Below, piece after piece: positions 9,138 to 18,028 of a DNA stretch of 64,000 nt. The stretch is from contig NZ_JANZNQ010000002.1 of NCBI RefSeq assembly GCF_027257955.1, positions 124,001 through 188,000 of the forward strand, read 5' to 3'. The stretch's first letter is position 1. Each line of letters opens with the position of its first letter. Origin of the DNA: Zhongshania aquatica. GTDB taxonomy: Bacteria; Pseudomonadota; Gammaproteobacteria; Pseudomonadales; Spongiibacteraceae. The position numbers and the translations under genes are program-made. Under the pieces are notes generated by a model. It was given only the letters and a program-made list of their open reading frames with translations, was not told the DNA's origin and made no database searches.

Positions 9138-10034
9138 GTGCAAGACGTTCTCCATGCTCTATTTTTTGTCACCGCCTTTGGCGCGCTGTTCCTTGGGGTT
9201 ATCGGCGCGGAATACCTGTATATTCGTCATAAAGGCAAAACTGGGGTCTACCATCCCCGAGAAACCCTGGCGAATTTGGCTGCGGGTTTTTCCTACAAAA
9301 TAGTCGATGGCGTCGCCGTAGCCCTATTTATCCAGGCCTTTTACCTGTGGGTTTACCAATACGGCCTGCAATGGAACCCTGCTGCGTCGGTACTCAGTAT
9401 ATTGGCCTTAATTGTCTTCATTGATTTTTGCTTTTATATCAATCACTACATGATGCACAAAGTACGCTGGTTCTGGAGCGGGCACATCACGCATCATTCA
9501 TCTGAGCACATGAACTTTTCAACGGCACTGCGGCAGAACTTTACCTTTGCCTTTTCTGGGAGCTGGGTGCTGTGGTGGATACCTGCGGCGCTCGTCGGTT
9601 TCGACAAAAACTGGGTACTATTCGCCATAGAAGGCAATCTGGTTTATCAATTCTTCCTACACACCGAACAAATACGCAAGTTAGGTCCCCTAGAAAAAAT
9701 CATGAACACGCCCTCACATCACCGTGTTCATCACGGTAGCAATGCTGCGCAAATTGACCGTAATTTTGGCGGCATTTTTATCTTTTGGGATAAGTTATTT
9801 GGCACATTCAGAGATGAAGATCATGCCGGCGAGATTAAATATGGCGTCACCCATATGCCCGCAAAACCCTATGATCCGTTTTACTTGCAAGTTCATGGCT
9901 GGGTAGAAATGGCGCAAGACGTTTGGCGCTTCAAAGATTTACGTATTCTTTATAAACACCCTGAATGGGTAGATGAACAGTACGGTGATCGCAATCGCTC
10001 CCTCGCTGAATCACCGGCTGCAGAAAAAATTTAA
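9138..10034 (+). CDS. Sterol desaturase / fatty acid hydroxylase family membrane protein
   Basis: An integral membrane di-iron oxygenase of the FA_hydroxylase superfamily. Histidine clusters are visible in order: HYMMHK, HITHHSSEH and HHRVHHGSN, with the C-terminal DKLFGTF motif usual in this family. Four or so hydrophobic segments surround them. The start is GTG 9138, with GAGGT six bases upstream. Divergent AraC gene 8960 probably controls it. Family members hydroxylate or desaturate sterols, carotenoids, fatty acids or alkylglycerols; the substrate here cannot be chosen from the sequence. Confidence 0.85.
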   Translation: MQDVLHALFFVTAFGALFLGVIGAEYLYIRHKGKTGVYHPRETLANLAAGFSYKIVDGVAVALFIQAFYLWVYQYGLQWNPAASVLSILALIVFIDFCFYINHYMMHKVRWFWSGHITHHSSEHMNFSTALRQNFTFAFSGSWVLWWIPAALVGFDKNWVLFAIEGNLVYQFFLHTEQIRKLGPLEKIMNTPSHHRVHHGSNAAQIDRNFGGIFIFWDKLFGTFRDEDHAGEIKYGVTHMPAKPYDPFYLQVHGWVEMAQDVWRFKDLRILYKHPEWVDEQYGDRNRSLAESPAAEKI

Positions 10035-10040
10035 AGTTGA

Positions 10041-10071
10041 AAAACCTGCAGAATCTATTTTTCTGCAGGTT
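10041..10071 (-). terminator. Rho-independent terminator of the VOC gene
   Basis: AACCTGCAGAA at 10043-10053 pairs perfectly with TTCTGCAGGTT at 10061-10071 (11 bp, 7-base loop). Read on the minus strand the stem runs into a run of five T. It spans the stop of the minus-strand VOC gene and lies just past the convergent desaturase gene, so it may also stop plus-strand transcripts less efficiently. Confidence 0.7.
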
Positions 10072-10417
10072 CTGACCACACCGCAAATTCATTGCCGTTA
10101 GGGTCGGCGAAGTGAAAGCGACGACCGCCGGGAAAATCATATATTTCTTTTAGAATGGTGCCGCCAGACAGTACGACCGTATTTCGAGTTTCCTCAAGCG
10201 TTTCGCTATAAAAAACAACCAGAGCACTACCACTAACGGTGCGGGAAGAAAGATCTGCCCGGTAAAAGCCACCATCTACACCTTCATTAGAAAATGCCGT
10301 GTAATCTGGACCATAATCTGTAAATGACCAGCCAAAGGCTTTAGTAAAAAAGCTTTTCACTGACTCAATATCAGCAGCGGGTAATTCTATATAATTTATT
10401 TTTCCATGAATGTTCAT
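10055..10417 (-). CDS. VOC-superfamily (glyoxalase-like) protein
   Basis: A 120-residue single-module protein with the vicinal oxygen chelate fold: an opening INYIELPAADIESVKSFFTKAFGWSF strand-helix unit, a central DGGFYRADL segment and a closing FPGGRRFHFADPNGNEFAVW strand with the terminal metal-type Glu. Members range from glyoxalases to antibiotic-binding and uncharacterised proteins, so no reaction is assigned. It lies 14 bp after the small exported protein upstream on the same strand and may share its transcript. The terminator overlaps its last codons. Confidence 0.82.
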   Translation of the reverse strand: MNIHGKINYIELPAADIESVKSFFTKAFGWSFTDYGPDYTAFSNEGVDGGFYRADLSSRTVSGSALVVFYSETLEETRNTVVLSGGTILKEIYDFPGGRRFHFADPNGNEFAVWSEPAEK

Positions 10418-10431
10418 GCAATAACCCCAGA

Positions 10432-10731
10432 CTAATTCAGTAACTCAACAATCTCTAAGGTGGCTTGCACCAAGCGCAAACGACGATCTTCCACCATGAC
10501 AATGATATGACCGCGATCATCCACTGGCACAACAACACGGCTGTGGGCATAAATATCAGGCTCTAAACGATGCCCGACCTGAAGTTTTTTCTGCCAACCT
10601 GGCGGTAATTGACGACCTTCATCAACCTGCTTTTGTAAGCCACGCGGTAGCTCGCCACTGGGCGGTTTAGCAAATACACCTACGGTACCAAATAGTAAAA
10701 TGGCCGCTAACATCACTATTGTCATTTTCAT
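10432..10731 (-). CDS. Small exported RcnB-like protein
   Basis: About 100 residues: a signal peptide ending near VGVFA, then LPRGLQKQVDEGRQLPPGWQKKL, a proline-rich repeat typical of periplasmic RcnB/anti-virulence-regulator-like proteins, and a C-terminal stretch of alternating hydrophobic and charged residues. Several in-frame starts exist (10740 GTG, 10737, 10731, 10725); ATG 10731 is preferred because AGGTG lies six bases upstream. Function is unknown. RcnB itself affects nickel/cobalt homeostasis, but no metal site is visible here. Confidence 0.65.
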   Translation of the reverse strand: MKMTIVMLAAILLFGTVGVFAKPPSGELPRGLQKQVDEGRQLPPGWQKKLQVGHRLEPDIYAHSRVVVPVDDRGHIIVMVEDRRLRLVQATLEIVELLN

Positions 10732-10913
10732 TATCATCACCTAGTTTCAATTCACGAACACAGTTTGCTGTTCATTATGACCCTGACACCTGATGAAAGT
10801 GCAATTGATATCTCCTTTAAACCCCAGCCATCTCTGATTCGTCTAATCATTGCCCCATCCTCTAGGCACACGTACTATTTACGTCCAGCCATACACAGCA
10901 GATACGTCTCGGC

Positions 10914-11198
10914 ATGCGCAAGAGTGATAAAAAACTAGAGAATGCTATTCGATTACAGCTCACCGAGGTGTGCGAATTTGCCTTAGAGAATACCCAAGGT
11001 TTTCTGTGGTTGACTCATACTGCGGACTTCAAGCGCTTCCCCAACAGCCTAGAGGTTCGCTGTGTTTTCGCCGAAGATTGCCTACAAACTGCCGTTGAAA
11101 ATACCCCTCTCAATGAACTCATCAAGCAAAAACTAAAATGCGCCAGTATTGATATTCAAAACAGGCAAATTCGCTATACGGCTGAAGTGATTCACTGA
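10914..11198 (+). CDS. Conserved hypothetical protein, 94 residues
   Basis: A small soluble protein of a conserved gammaproteobacterial type often labelled Fis-family without experimental support. The pattern MRKSDKKLENAIR, then GFLWLTHTADFKRFPNSLEVRCVF, recurs in this group. No signal peptide, membrane segment or clear helix-turn-helix is visible, so the regulator label is not adopted. The gene stands alone between divergent and co-directional neighbours. Confidence 0.6.
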   Translation: MRKSDKKLENAIRLQLTEVCEFALENTQGFLWLTHTADFKRFPNSLEVRCVFAEDCLQTAVENTPLNELIKQKLKCASIDIQNRQIRYTAEVIH

Positions 11199-11302
11199 GG
11201 CATCTAAATCAGCTTAGCTGACGTAAATAGCGAGTAGTAGAGAATGGTAAAAATTTAAACCTACACACATAATATAAACCCTAACAATAATGAGGTATCA
11301 AC

Positions 11303-11731
11303 ATGTTACAACACTCCCCCATTTTCGCGCCGGTGATCGTACTTATTTTATGGACCTTCATCATGTTATTTTGGATGGCAGTCGCTCGTTTATCAACAAT
11401 GCCAAAGCTAAAAATTAGCTTAGAAGATGCTGAGCGCACTAGCGAGCTTGCAAAAAAACTGCCCGCAAAAACCCAGTGGAAAGCCGATAACTACAATCAT
11501 TTATTAGAACAACCCACCATTTTCTATGCCACAGCATTTTTACTCGCCCTAGTTGGCGGCGGAGATGGAATAAACTTAAGTCTTGCGTGGTTCTATGTGG
11601 GTGGCCGTATTATTCACAGTATCGTACAGTCAACAATTAACAAGGTGATGGTGCGGTTTACGCTATTTTTATTAACGTCTATTGCTCTACTCATCATGGC
11701 AATAAACGCCGCAATGATTATTCTAAAATAA
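11303..11731 (+). CDS. MAPEG-family membrane protein
   Basis: A 142-residue protein with about four membrane helices and the MAPEG pattern: an N-terminal helix, a polar AERTSELAKKLPAKTQWKADNYNHLLEQPTxFY-type segment (the NHLLEQPTIFY part is strongly diagnostic) and an aromatic GRIIHS in the third helix. Eukaryotic relatives handle eicosanoids and glutathione; bacterial ones are mostly uncharacterised. GAGGT upstream supports ATG 11303. Monocistronic in appearance. Confidence 0.85.
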   Translation: MLQHSPIFAPVIVLILWTFIMLFWMAVARLSTMPKLKISLEDAERTSELAKKLPAKTQWKADNYNHLLEQPTIFYATAFLLALVGGGDGINLSLAWFYVGGRIIHSIVQSTINKVMVRFTLFLLTSIALLIMAINAAMIILK

Positions 11732-11744
11732 GTTTCAATCAACA

Positions 11745-11779
11745 AGTGACATCGTTTTCTAAATGAAGACGATGTCACT
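11745..11779. terminator. Hairpin between convergent genes
   Basis: AGTGACATCGT at 11745-11755 pairs perfectly with ACGATGTCACT at 11769-11779 (11 bp, 13-base loop), just after the MAPEG stop and before the end of the convergent small gene. Neither side has a run of T, so it could be a transcript-end structure rather than a classical intrinsic terminator. Confidence 0.5.
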
Positions 11780-11789
11780 CGCAATACCG

Positions 11790-11978
11790 CTATATTGCTT
11801 CAGTAATCATCGCGTTCGTAATACGTACAACGCGATGAGGTTGAAACTGCGGTCCGTTCAATTTCTCTATTTTGCCGCCGTTATTTAAAAATTCGTCTAT
11901 TTGCCGAGATATTTCTGCTCTAGCATGCTGCTGATGCAAGTTAGAGTAAGTGCCGTGCTGCTTAATATAACGATCCAT
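11790..11978 (-). CDS. Small hypothetical protein with a SutA-like C-terminal motif
   Basis: A 62-residue hydrophilic protein, counted from ATG 11978, which has AAGGG seven bases upstream; an in-frame ATG at 11999 lacks such a site. The segment ARAEISRQIDEFLNNGGKI resembles the helix plus GGK turn in the Pseudomonas RNA-polymerase-associated protein SutA and in other small gammaproteobacterial proteins. The acidic region of SutA is absent. The resemblance is short, so no function is assigned. Confidence 0.55.
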   Translation of the reverse strand: MDRYIKQHGTYSNLHQQHARAEISRQIDEFLNNGGKIEKLNGPQFQPHRVVRITNAMITEAI

Positions 11979-12200
11979 ATCACAACCCTTTTCGCTCATC
12001 TATATTCGGAGAAGCTGATGCGCGCTGCGCTTTTCAGCACGACGAATGCTATACCGAGCAGATGACAAAATTAGGATGGTTTTATGACAAGCCTGCAACA
12101 AGCACATAAACACCCTCCGCTGCGTTCCCACTAACGACGCTCCATACCAAAACAAGACACCGACCTTAGATCGGCATTGACATTTACGCCACTTAATATA

Positions 12201-12216
12201 CTGTATATACATACAG
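12201..12216. promoter_or_regulatory. LexA (SOS) box upstream of imuA
   Basis: CTGTATATACATACAG fits the gammaproteobacterial LexA consensus CTGT-N8-ACAG exactly, with an alternating TA core and the flanking TA typical of strong sites. It lies 32 bp before the imuA ATG, covering the expected promoter. SOS control of imuA-imuB-dnaE2 is established in other bacteria, which makes the call strong. Confidence 0.88.
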
Positions 12217-12248
12217 CAATTATCCGCTGACCCATTTTGTACGGCAAT

Positions 12249-13079
12249 ATGAAAAATACCCCTCTCGATCAATTACTCGATGAGCGCAAGCTCTGGCGAG
12301 GCCAGCAACTCCGCCCTACGGCGGCGGCCAACGATCGCCTTAGCACCGGGTTTGAGGACTTGAATACAGCGCTACACACCGGAGGATGGCCGCGCAGCGG
12401 CTCAACCGAGCTACTAGGAAAACATGGAATTGGCGAGTTATGGCTGCTGATTCCGGCACTGCGGGAACACCTCGCAGACCGCCCTATCGCGTGGTTAAAT
12501 CCGCCCTATCTACCCTATACCCCAGCATTATCAAATCAGGGTCTAGCGGTAGATCGGCAGTTATTGATAAGACCCAAAGCCACGGCTGATGAGTTATGGG
12601 CCGCCGAGGAATTACTGCGCAGTGGCGCTTATGCCTCCGTACTCACGTGGTTTAGCAGCCCCAATCTCAATGATCGACAGCTGCGTCGCCTGCATATTGC
12701 CGCACTGGAAGGCCAGTGCTGGCATGTGCATTTTCGTCCCGGCGACTTTGCCCAACAAATATCCCCAGCACCGCTGCGACTAAATTTATGTGCAGCAAAC
12801 CAAGCCCTCCAGATTAATATTATTAAGCAACAAGGTGGTCATGCTGGGCAGCAAGTACAATTGCCACGCCCCGCCGCCCTGTATTTACAACAACGCGCCG
12901 CCACAACATGGCCGGTATATAACGCGGCGGCCGCCGTCGCTAGTCGGCAAACTCAACGTCAAGTATTACGAAAAGTTAGCCTGTTACCCAGCACCCACAG
13001 CTCCGCGATATTTTCTGGCGCAAACCTAACGGATAAGGCCGCCAAGCTGACGACTGGCAACAAAGAGTCATCGCACTGA
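12249..13079 (+). CDS. imuA: Translesion synthesis protein ImuA
   Basis: A RecA/SulA-like accessory protein of the DnaE2 mutasome. The N-terminal half shows the RecA-like pattern (STGFEDLNTALHTGGWPRSGSTELLG) with a degenerate P-loop (GKHGIGELWLL), followed by FRPGDFAQQISPAPLRLNL, typical of ImuA. The ATG at 12249 is chosen over an in-frame TTG at 12237. A LexA box lies just upstream. The stop overlaps the imuB start (ATGA), indicating translational coupling. ImuA assembles with ImuB and DnaE2 during damage-induced mutagenesis in other bacteria. Confidence 0.9.
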   Translation: MKNTPLDQLLDERKLWRGQQLRPTAAANDRLSTGFEDLNTALHTGGWPRSGSTELLGKHGIGELWLLIPALREHLADRPIAWLNPPYLPYTPALSNQGLAVDRQLLIRPKATADELWAAEELLRSGAYASVLTWFSSPNLNDRQLRRLHIAALEGQCWHVHFRPGDFAQQISPAPLRLNLCAANQALQINIIKQQGGHAGQQVQLPRPAALYLQQRAATTWPVYNAAAAVASRQTQRQVLRKVSLLPSTHSSAIFSGANLTDKAAKLTTGNKESSH

Positions 13080-14581
13080 TGCTATGGTTATGCCTCAGGC
13101 TGCCCATGCTGCCCCTAGATGCCATCAATGAAGGCCACTCAAGCGGTATGCTGGCACTAACTAGCGGCAATATTATCGTGATGGCGAATAGCGCGGCGCA
13201 GCAGGCGGGGATCGCCACGGGAATGTCGGTAGCGACCGCCATGAGCTTGTGCGCTGAGCTTGAACTTCGTCCCCGCGACAGCCAGCGCGAACAACAGTAT
13301 TTAGAAAATATCGCTCTCTGGGCCTATCGTTTCAGTGGCGATGTCAGCCTCTCGCCACCTAATGCGGTATTACTCGAACTGGGCGCATCACTGCGCTTAT
13401 TTAAAAATTTGGCCCGTTTGTATCGTAAGTTTATAAGCGCCTTTCGCCGCCGTGGACTTACCGTACACCTCGGCATAGCTAGCACTCCTCTGGCAGCGGA
13501 GTTGCTAAGCTATAAAAATGTAAATCCAACCAGCCTAGCGAATGCCGCTGGCGAACTGCAACAAAACGCGTTACAGAATGCCCTACACGCCCTGTCTATT
13601 CGCCTGCTACCGCTACCCGAAAAAACGCTGGATACATTGCAGGAAATGGGGATGCACACCCTCGGTAATATCCAAGCTCTACCCCGTGCCGCCCTTGAAC
13701 GCCGCTTCGGAAAAGACATTGCTACCGTCCTTGCTAAACTACAGGGTGAGCAAAGCGATATACGATCGAAGTTTATACCGCCAGAGACTTTTAATGCGCT
13801 GCGCCATTTTGATGGCGGCCTACACAGCAAGCAGCAATTACGCTTCCCCATCTCCGCGATACTCAGCGAGCTTGAGCACTACTTGCGCCTACGGCAGTGT
13901 TTGAATCGTGACTTGGAATGGGAGTTTCACTACCTCGACGGCAGCCGAGAAGCGTGGTCTTTAGCACTAAGCCATCGTCACTTTGATCGTCGCCGTCTCA
14001 TAGAATTAGTCATGTTGCGATTAGACCGTATAAGTTTGCAGGGTGCAGTAGAAACCCTATGCCTACACTGCGCGCAATTTATCCATAATGAGCAGCACAA
14101 TGAGCAATTATTCAACACTATCAACAACGGTAAACAACAGGAAAAGGTAGCGCAGGTATTAGATAAGCTGCGGCTCAGACTCGGCGCGCATCGCTGCCAT
14201 CAATTTAGCCTGCAGGACGCCCACCTCCCAGAGCTAAACTGGGTACTCCATGACGCTCATAGCTATGCCAGCACGAGCACTAGCCATAGCAAACCAAGAT
14301 CTTTAGTCGCAAAAGAAGAGCCTGCAACATCGCAACCCGACAATTTACTTCGACCAAATTGGCTTTGTCATCCACCGGAAGTCATTGCCGAGACCAGCGA
14401 GGGTTTATTCTGGCAGGGCAAACTACAATTACTACAAGGTCCCGAACGCTTTGATGGTCAGTGGTGGCAGCAGCGTCAAACCCGCGACTATTATATTGCC
14501 CGTCATCAACACGGCGCCCTGTGCTGGGTATTTAAAGACTGCCTGAACCGACGCTGGTATTTACACGGTTTTTTCGGTTAA
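13079..14581 (+). CDS. imuB: Y-family-like mutasome adaptor ImuB
   Basis: A 500-residue member of the DNA polymerase Y superfamily. The fold is recognisable (LHLGIASTPLAAELLSYKN, LPLPEKTLDTLQEMGMHTLGNI, the helix-hairpin-helix and little-finger regions), but the N-terminal catalytic motif of active Y polymerases is replaced by WLCLRLPMLPLDAI and lacks the acidic pair. This matches ImuB, which acts as a scaffold linking DnaE2 to the beta clamp. The C-terminal ~130 residues are the family's variable extension. It overlaps imuA by 1 bp and precedes dnaE2 by 4 bp. Confidence 0.92.
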   Translation: MLWLCLRLPMLPLDAINEGHSSGMLALTSGNIIVMANSAAQQAGIATGMSVATAMSLCAELELRPRDSQREQQYLENIALWAYRFSGDVSLSPPNAVLLELGASLRLFKNLARLYRKFISAFRRRGLTVHLGIASTPLAAELLSYKNVNPTSLANAAGELQQNALQNALHALSIRLLPLPEKTLDTLQEMGMHTLGNIQALPRAALERRFGKDIATVLAKLQGEQSDIRSKFIPPETFNALRHFDGGLHSKQQLRFPISAILSELEHYLRLRQCLNRDLEWEFHYLDGSREAWSLALSHRHFDRRRLIELVMLRLDRISLQGAVETLCLHCAQFIHNEQHNEQLFNTINNGKQQEKVAQVLDKLRLRLGAHRCHQFSLQDAHLPELNWVLHDAHSYASTSTSHSKPRSLVAKEEPATSQPDNLLRPNWLCHPPEVIAETSEGLFWQGKLQLLQGPERFDGQWWQQRQTRDYYIARHQHGALCWVFKDCLNRRWYLHGFFG

Positions 14582-14585
14582 TCCC

Positions 14586-17500
14586 ATGCTGTCTGAAAAG
14601 CCAATTACAGAGGCGTCTTATGCCGAGCTTCACTGCCTAAGTAACTTTAGTTTTTTACGCGGCGCATCCCATCCCCAGGAACTCGTCAGCAAGGCTGCCG
14701 AACTTGGCTACGATGCCATTGCCATTACCGACGAATGCTCACTCTCCGGGATTGTACGCGCCTACCGCGCCAGTAAAGAACATGGGATAAAACTAATTTG
14801 TGGTGCCGAATTTTTCCTAGACGAAGGAATTCATCTCGTCTTACTCGCACCTATACGGCAAGCCTACACCGAACTTTGCTCGCTCATCAGTCGTGCACGC
14901 TTGCACAGTAGCAAAGGAAACTACCAGTTAAACTTGAGTGATGTACATCGCTACAGTCAGCACTGTTTTGCTATTTGGATTCTGTCCGATGCCACAGAAC
15001 AAGCCGCGATAGAGCGCTACGCTATTGAGCTAAAACAATACTTTGCTGATCGCTTGTGGCTAGGTATTAACTTACACGGTCAGCAGCAAGCTGAACCTTA
15101 TTACCTAGCCCGCTATCAACTCGCCGCGCGGCACAAAATCACAATGGTTGCCTGCGGTAATATTCATATGCACTATAGGCAGCGTAAACCTCTGCAAGAT
15201 GTGCTCAGCGCTATTCGCCTTAATACCCCCGTGCAAAACCTTGGCAGACAGTTACAAGCCAACAGCGAGCACTATCTTAAAACATTAGATTTGCTACAAC
15301 GCGACTATCCCGAAGACTTGCTAAAGGAAGCTGCTAGCGTTGCCGCACGCTGCACATTTAGCTTGTCCGAGTTGTGCTATCAGTATCCCAACGAAGTAGT
15401 ACCTAACAATAAAAACGCCTGTGAATTTCTCCGCGAAATCACCATGCACGGCGCCCAGCGACGCTGGCCTAAAGGGGTACCAGAACTGGTGAACAGTCTC
15501 ATCGATAAAGAACTGTCCTTAATCGCCGAGCTGCGCTACGAGCACTATTTTTTAACTGTTTACGATATTGTCCAGTTTGCCCGCAACCAAGGTATTCTCT
15601 GTCAGGGACGAGGCTCAGCAGCGAACTCCGCCGTATGCTATTGCCTATTCATTACCGAGGTCGATCCGTCACGGGGGCAATTATTATTCGAGCGTTTTAT
15701 TTCCAGAGAGCGCGACGAGCCGCCCGATATCGATGTCGATTTTGAACACGAGCGCCGCGAAGAAGTTATTCAATATATTTATAAAAAATACGGTCGTCAG
15801 CACGCCGCCCTCGCCGCCACTATTATTAGCTACCGGCGCAGGAGCGCGGTGAGAGATGTGGGCAAAGCACTAGGCTTAGACGATTATTTACTGCAAAAAC
15901 TATCGCGCAATATGGCGTGGTGGGATGACAAAAGCACCTTTATACAACGCCTACAGGAAACCCAGTTCGACACCAGTAGCATTCCCATTCAGCAGTTTAT
16001 GACGCTACTCAATGAGATTTTGGGATTCCCTCGTCATTTATCCCAGCACGTCGGTGGCTTTGTCATTACCCGCGACCCTATCGCTAGTTTGGTGCCGATA
16101 GAAAATGCCGCGATGCCCGAGCGCACTATTATCCAGTGGGACAAAGAAGACTTAGAATCACTGGGGATGATGAAAATCGATGTACTGGCCCTCGGCATGC
16201 TTAGCGCTCTGCGTAAAAGCCTTGGCTATATCAGCGCTGCAGGCGGCAGTGTTCAGCAGCTCAGTGACATTCCTGCCGAAGACGCATCCACCTATCAAAT
16301 GCTGTGCAAAGCCGACAGTGTTGGCGTGTTTCAAATAGAATCCCGCGCCCAAATGACCATGCTACCCCGCCTGCAACCCCGCACGTTTTACGATTTAGTT
16401 ATTCAAATTGCCATCGTCAGGCCCGGCCCGATTCAAGGCGGTATGGTGCATCCTTTTTTACAGCGGCGGCAGGGTTTGGACGTAGCCAAATATGAAAACG
16501 AGGCCATAGAACGGGTATTAAAACGCACCCTCGGCGTACCGGTATTTCAAGAGCAGGTTATACAGCTCGCGATGGTCGCCGCCGGTTTCAGTGGTGGTGA
16601 AGCCGATCAGTTACGACGCGCTATGGCAAGCTGGGGTAAGAATGGTGATTTAGAAAAATTCCGCGCCAAGTTGGTCGATGGTATGCGCGAACGGGGTTAT
16701 AGCGAAGCCTTTGCCGAGCGACTATTCAGTCAAATGAAAGGTTTTGGCGCCTACGGTTTCCCTGAATCCCACTCCGCCAGCTTTGCCCTACTCGCCTACG
16801 CCTCTGCATGGCTTAAGCGCCATTATCCGGCCGCCTTCTATTGCGGCTTATTAAACAGCCAACCCATGGGCTTCTATTCACCCTCGCAACTCATCCAAGA
16901 TGCCCGCCGTCACAATATAGAAGTACGTGCCATCTGCATTAATCACAGCCACTGGGACCATCACTTAGAAGGTGATCCACAAGCACCAGCCCTGCGCTTG
17001 GGTTTAAGGCTCATTAAGGGGCTGCCCAAAAGCAGCGCTACACAACTTTGCCAAGTGCGGCAGGATGCGCTATTCCACAGCATTGATGATTTTTGCACCC
17101 GGCTCAATATTGCTAAACAATATTGGCAGCAACTAGTGCAGGCCGATGCGTTTCATTGCTTTAATTTGCACCGTTACCAAAGCTTATGGGAAATCAGTGC
17201 ATGGCAAGCACCAGCTCCTCTCGGTAATTTACAAGCCAAACAAGACGAGACCATTCAACTCTCTCCCCCCGTCGAAACCGAAGAGGTACTCAGTGATTAT
17301 CGCCATACCGGTGTCACCCTGCGGCGCCACCCTCTCGCCCTGCTCCGCAGCCACAAACTGTTCGCCAACTGTGTTCGTGCGGACAAGCTAAGTGAAGTTC
17401 ATAACGGACGATTTATTCGGATTGGCGGCTTAGTCAGCTGCCGGCAACGGCCAGGCACCGCCTCGGGCGTATTATTTGTGACTATAGAAGATGAAACCGG

Positions 17501-17702
17501 CAACAGTAATATTATTGTGTGGCCCGCCGTGCAAGAACGCTATCAAAAAGCTATCTTACAAGGTCGTATACTGATCATAAAAGGCTGCGTACAAAAAGCA
17601 GAAAGTGGTCACGCGGCACCGGTGATTCATGTCGTGGCCTTCAGTATTGAAAGCCACGACCACCTCATGAGCGTCGACACTAGCTCCCATGATTTTCATT
17701 AA
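14586..17702 (+). CDS. dnaE2: Error-prone DNA polymerase DnaE2 (ImuC)
   Basis: A C-family polymerase of 1038 residues, the normal DnaE2 length, shorter than replicative DnaE. The N-terminal PHP domain is present (YAELHCLSNFSFLRGASHP, AITDECSLSG). The palm carries the catalytic aspartates in PPDIDVDFEHERREE. The fingers show GAYGFPESHSASFALLAY, and an OB fold near the C terminus reads IRIGGLVSCRQRPGTASG. It is the third gene of the LexA-controlled cassette and performs translesion synthesis with ImuA and ImuB. No frame damage is seen. Confidence 0.95.
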   Translation: MLSEKPITEASYAELHCLSNFSFLRGASHPQELVSKAAELGYDAIAITDECSLSGIVRAYRASKEHGIKLICGAEFFLDEGIHLVLLAPIRQAYTELCSLISRARLHSSKGNYQLNLSDVHRYSQHCFAIWILSDATEQAAIERYAIELKQYFADRLWLGINLHGQQQAEPYYLARYQLAARHKITMVACGNIHMHYRQRKPLQDVLSAIRLNTPVQNLGRQLQANSEHYLKTLDLLQRDYPEDLLKEAASVAARCTFSLSELCYQYPNEVVPNNKNACEFLREITMHGAQRRWPKGVPELVNSLIDKELSLIAELRYEHYFLTVYDIVQFARNQGILCQGRGSAANSAVCYCLFITEVDPSRGQLLFERFISRERDEPPDIDVDFEHERREEVIQYIYKKYGRQHAALAATIISYRRRSAVRDVGKALGLDDYLLQKLSRNMAWWDDKSTFIQRLQETQFDTSSIPIQQFMTLLNEILGFPRHLSQHVGGFVITRDPIASLVPIENAAMPERTIIQWDKEDLESLGMMKIDVLALGMLSALRKSLGYISAAGGSVQQLSDIPAEDASTYQMLCKADSVGVFQIESRAQMTMLPRLQPRTFYDLVIQIAIVRPGPIQGGMVHPFLQRRQGLDVAKYENEAIERVLKRTLGVPVFQEQVIQLAMVAAGFSGGEADQLRRAMASWGKNGDLEKFRAKLVDGMRERGYSEAFAERLFSQMKGFGAYGFPESHSASFALLAYASAWLKRHYPAAFYCGLLNSQPMGFYSPSQLIQDARRHNIEVRAICINHSHWDHHLEGDPQAPALRLGLRLIKGLPKSSATQLCQVRQDALFHSIDDFCTRLNIAKQYWQQLVQADAFHCFNLHRYQSLWEISAWQAPAPLGNLQAKQDETIQLSPPVETEEVLSDYRHTGVTLRRHPLALLRSHKLFANCVRADKLSEVHNGRFIRIGGLVSCRQRPGTASGVLFVTIEDETGNSNIIVWPAVQERYQKAILQGRILIIKGCVQKAESGHAAPVIHVVAFSIESHDHLMSVDTSSHDFH

Positions 17703-17783
17703 TTACTGGACTTCCTCCTGTGCTGACAGTGGACTTCCCCACCAACCCTACTTTTATATTAATAGCGGAAAACACTAATGCGA

Positions 17784-17854
17784 CGGAATGTAGCTCAGCT
17801 TGGCAGACCTCTGCGTTCGGGACGCAGGGGTTTGACGTTCGCCCCCTCATTGCA
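17784..17854 (+). pseudogene. Decayed tRNA-Pro(CGG)
   Basis: The sequence matches a tRNA-Pro over the acceptor 5' strand, the start of the D arm and a perfect anticodon arm (CTGCG / TTCGGGA loop / CGCAG, anticodon CGG). The D arm lacks about four bases after CTTGGCAG. The T arm cannot form a proper stem around GTTCG. The 3' acceptor strand ends CATTGCA where CATTCCG would be needed. These defects together should block folding, so it is called a pseudogene. It lies alone about 80 bp after dnaE2. Confidence 0.7.
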
Positions 17855-17928
17855 ATCACGCTAGCTAAGTAGGACGCCAACGTAGTCATATAATCAGCTC
17901 AGCACACCATCAGCCATCCAGCAATACC

Positions 17929-17979
17929 GCCAAGACTTGCATTTTCTTTATTGTCTTGGCATATTGCCTGCCTAGGCAA
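17929..17979. promoter_or_regulatory. Inverted repeats upstream of marR, candidate operators
   Basis: Two nested repeats precede the marR gene: GCCAAGAC at 17929-17936 with GTCTTGGC at 17953-17960, and TTGCCT at 17964-17969 with AGGCAA at 17974-17979. MarR-family regulators usually repress their own operon by binding such short palindromes close to the promoter. The placement 50-100 bp before ATG 18029 is right for autorepression, but no binding motif is known for this protein. Confidence 0.4.
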
Positions 17980-18028
17980 CTATTGTTACTGCAGATACTG
18001 CCATAACACCTATTTACAGACTGTGATT

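Noticed and set aside
12000-12272. A 90-codon minus-strand frame upstream of imuA
   Set aside because: It covers the LexA box and the imuA start, is Cys-rich with no family resemblance and lacks a ribosome-binding site.
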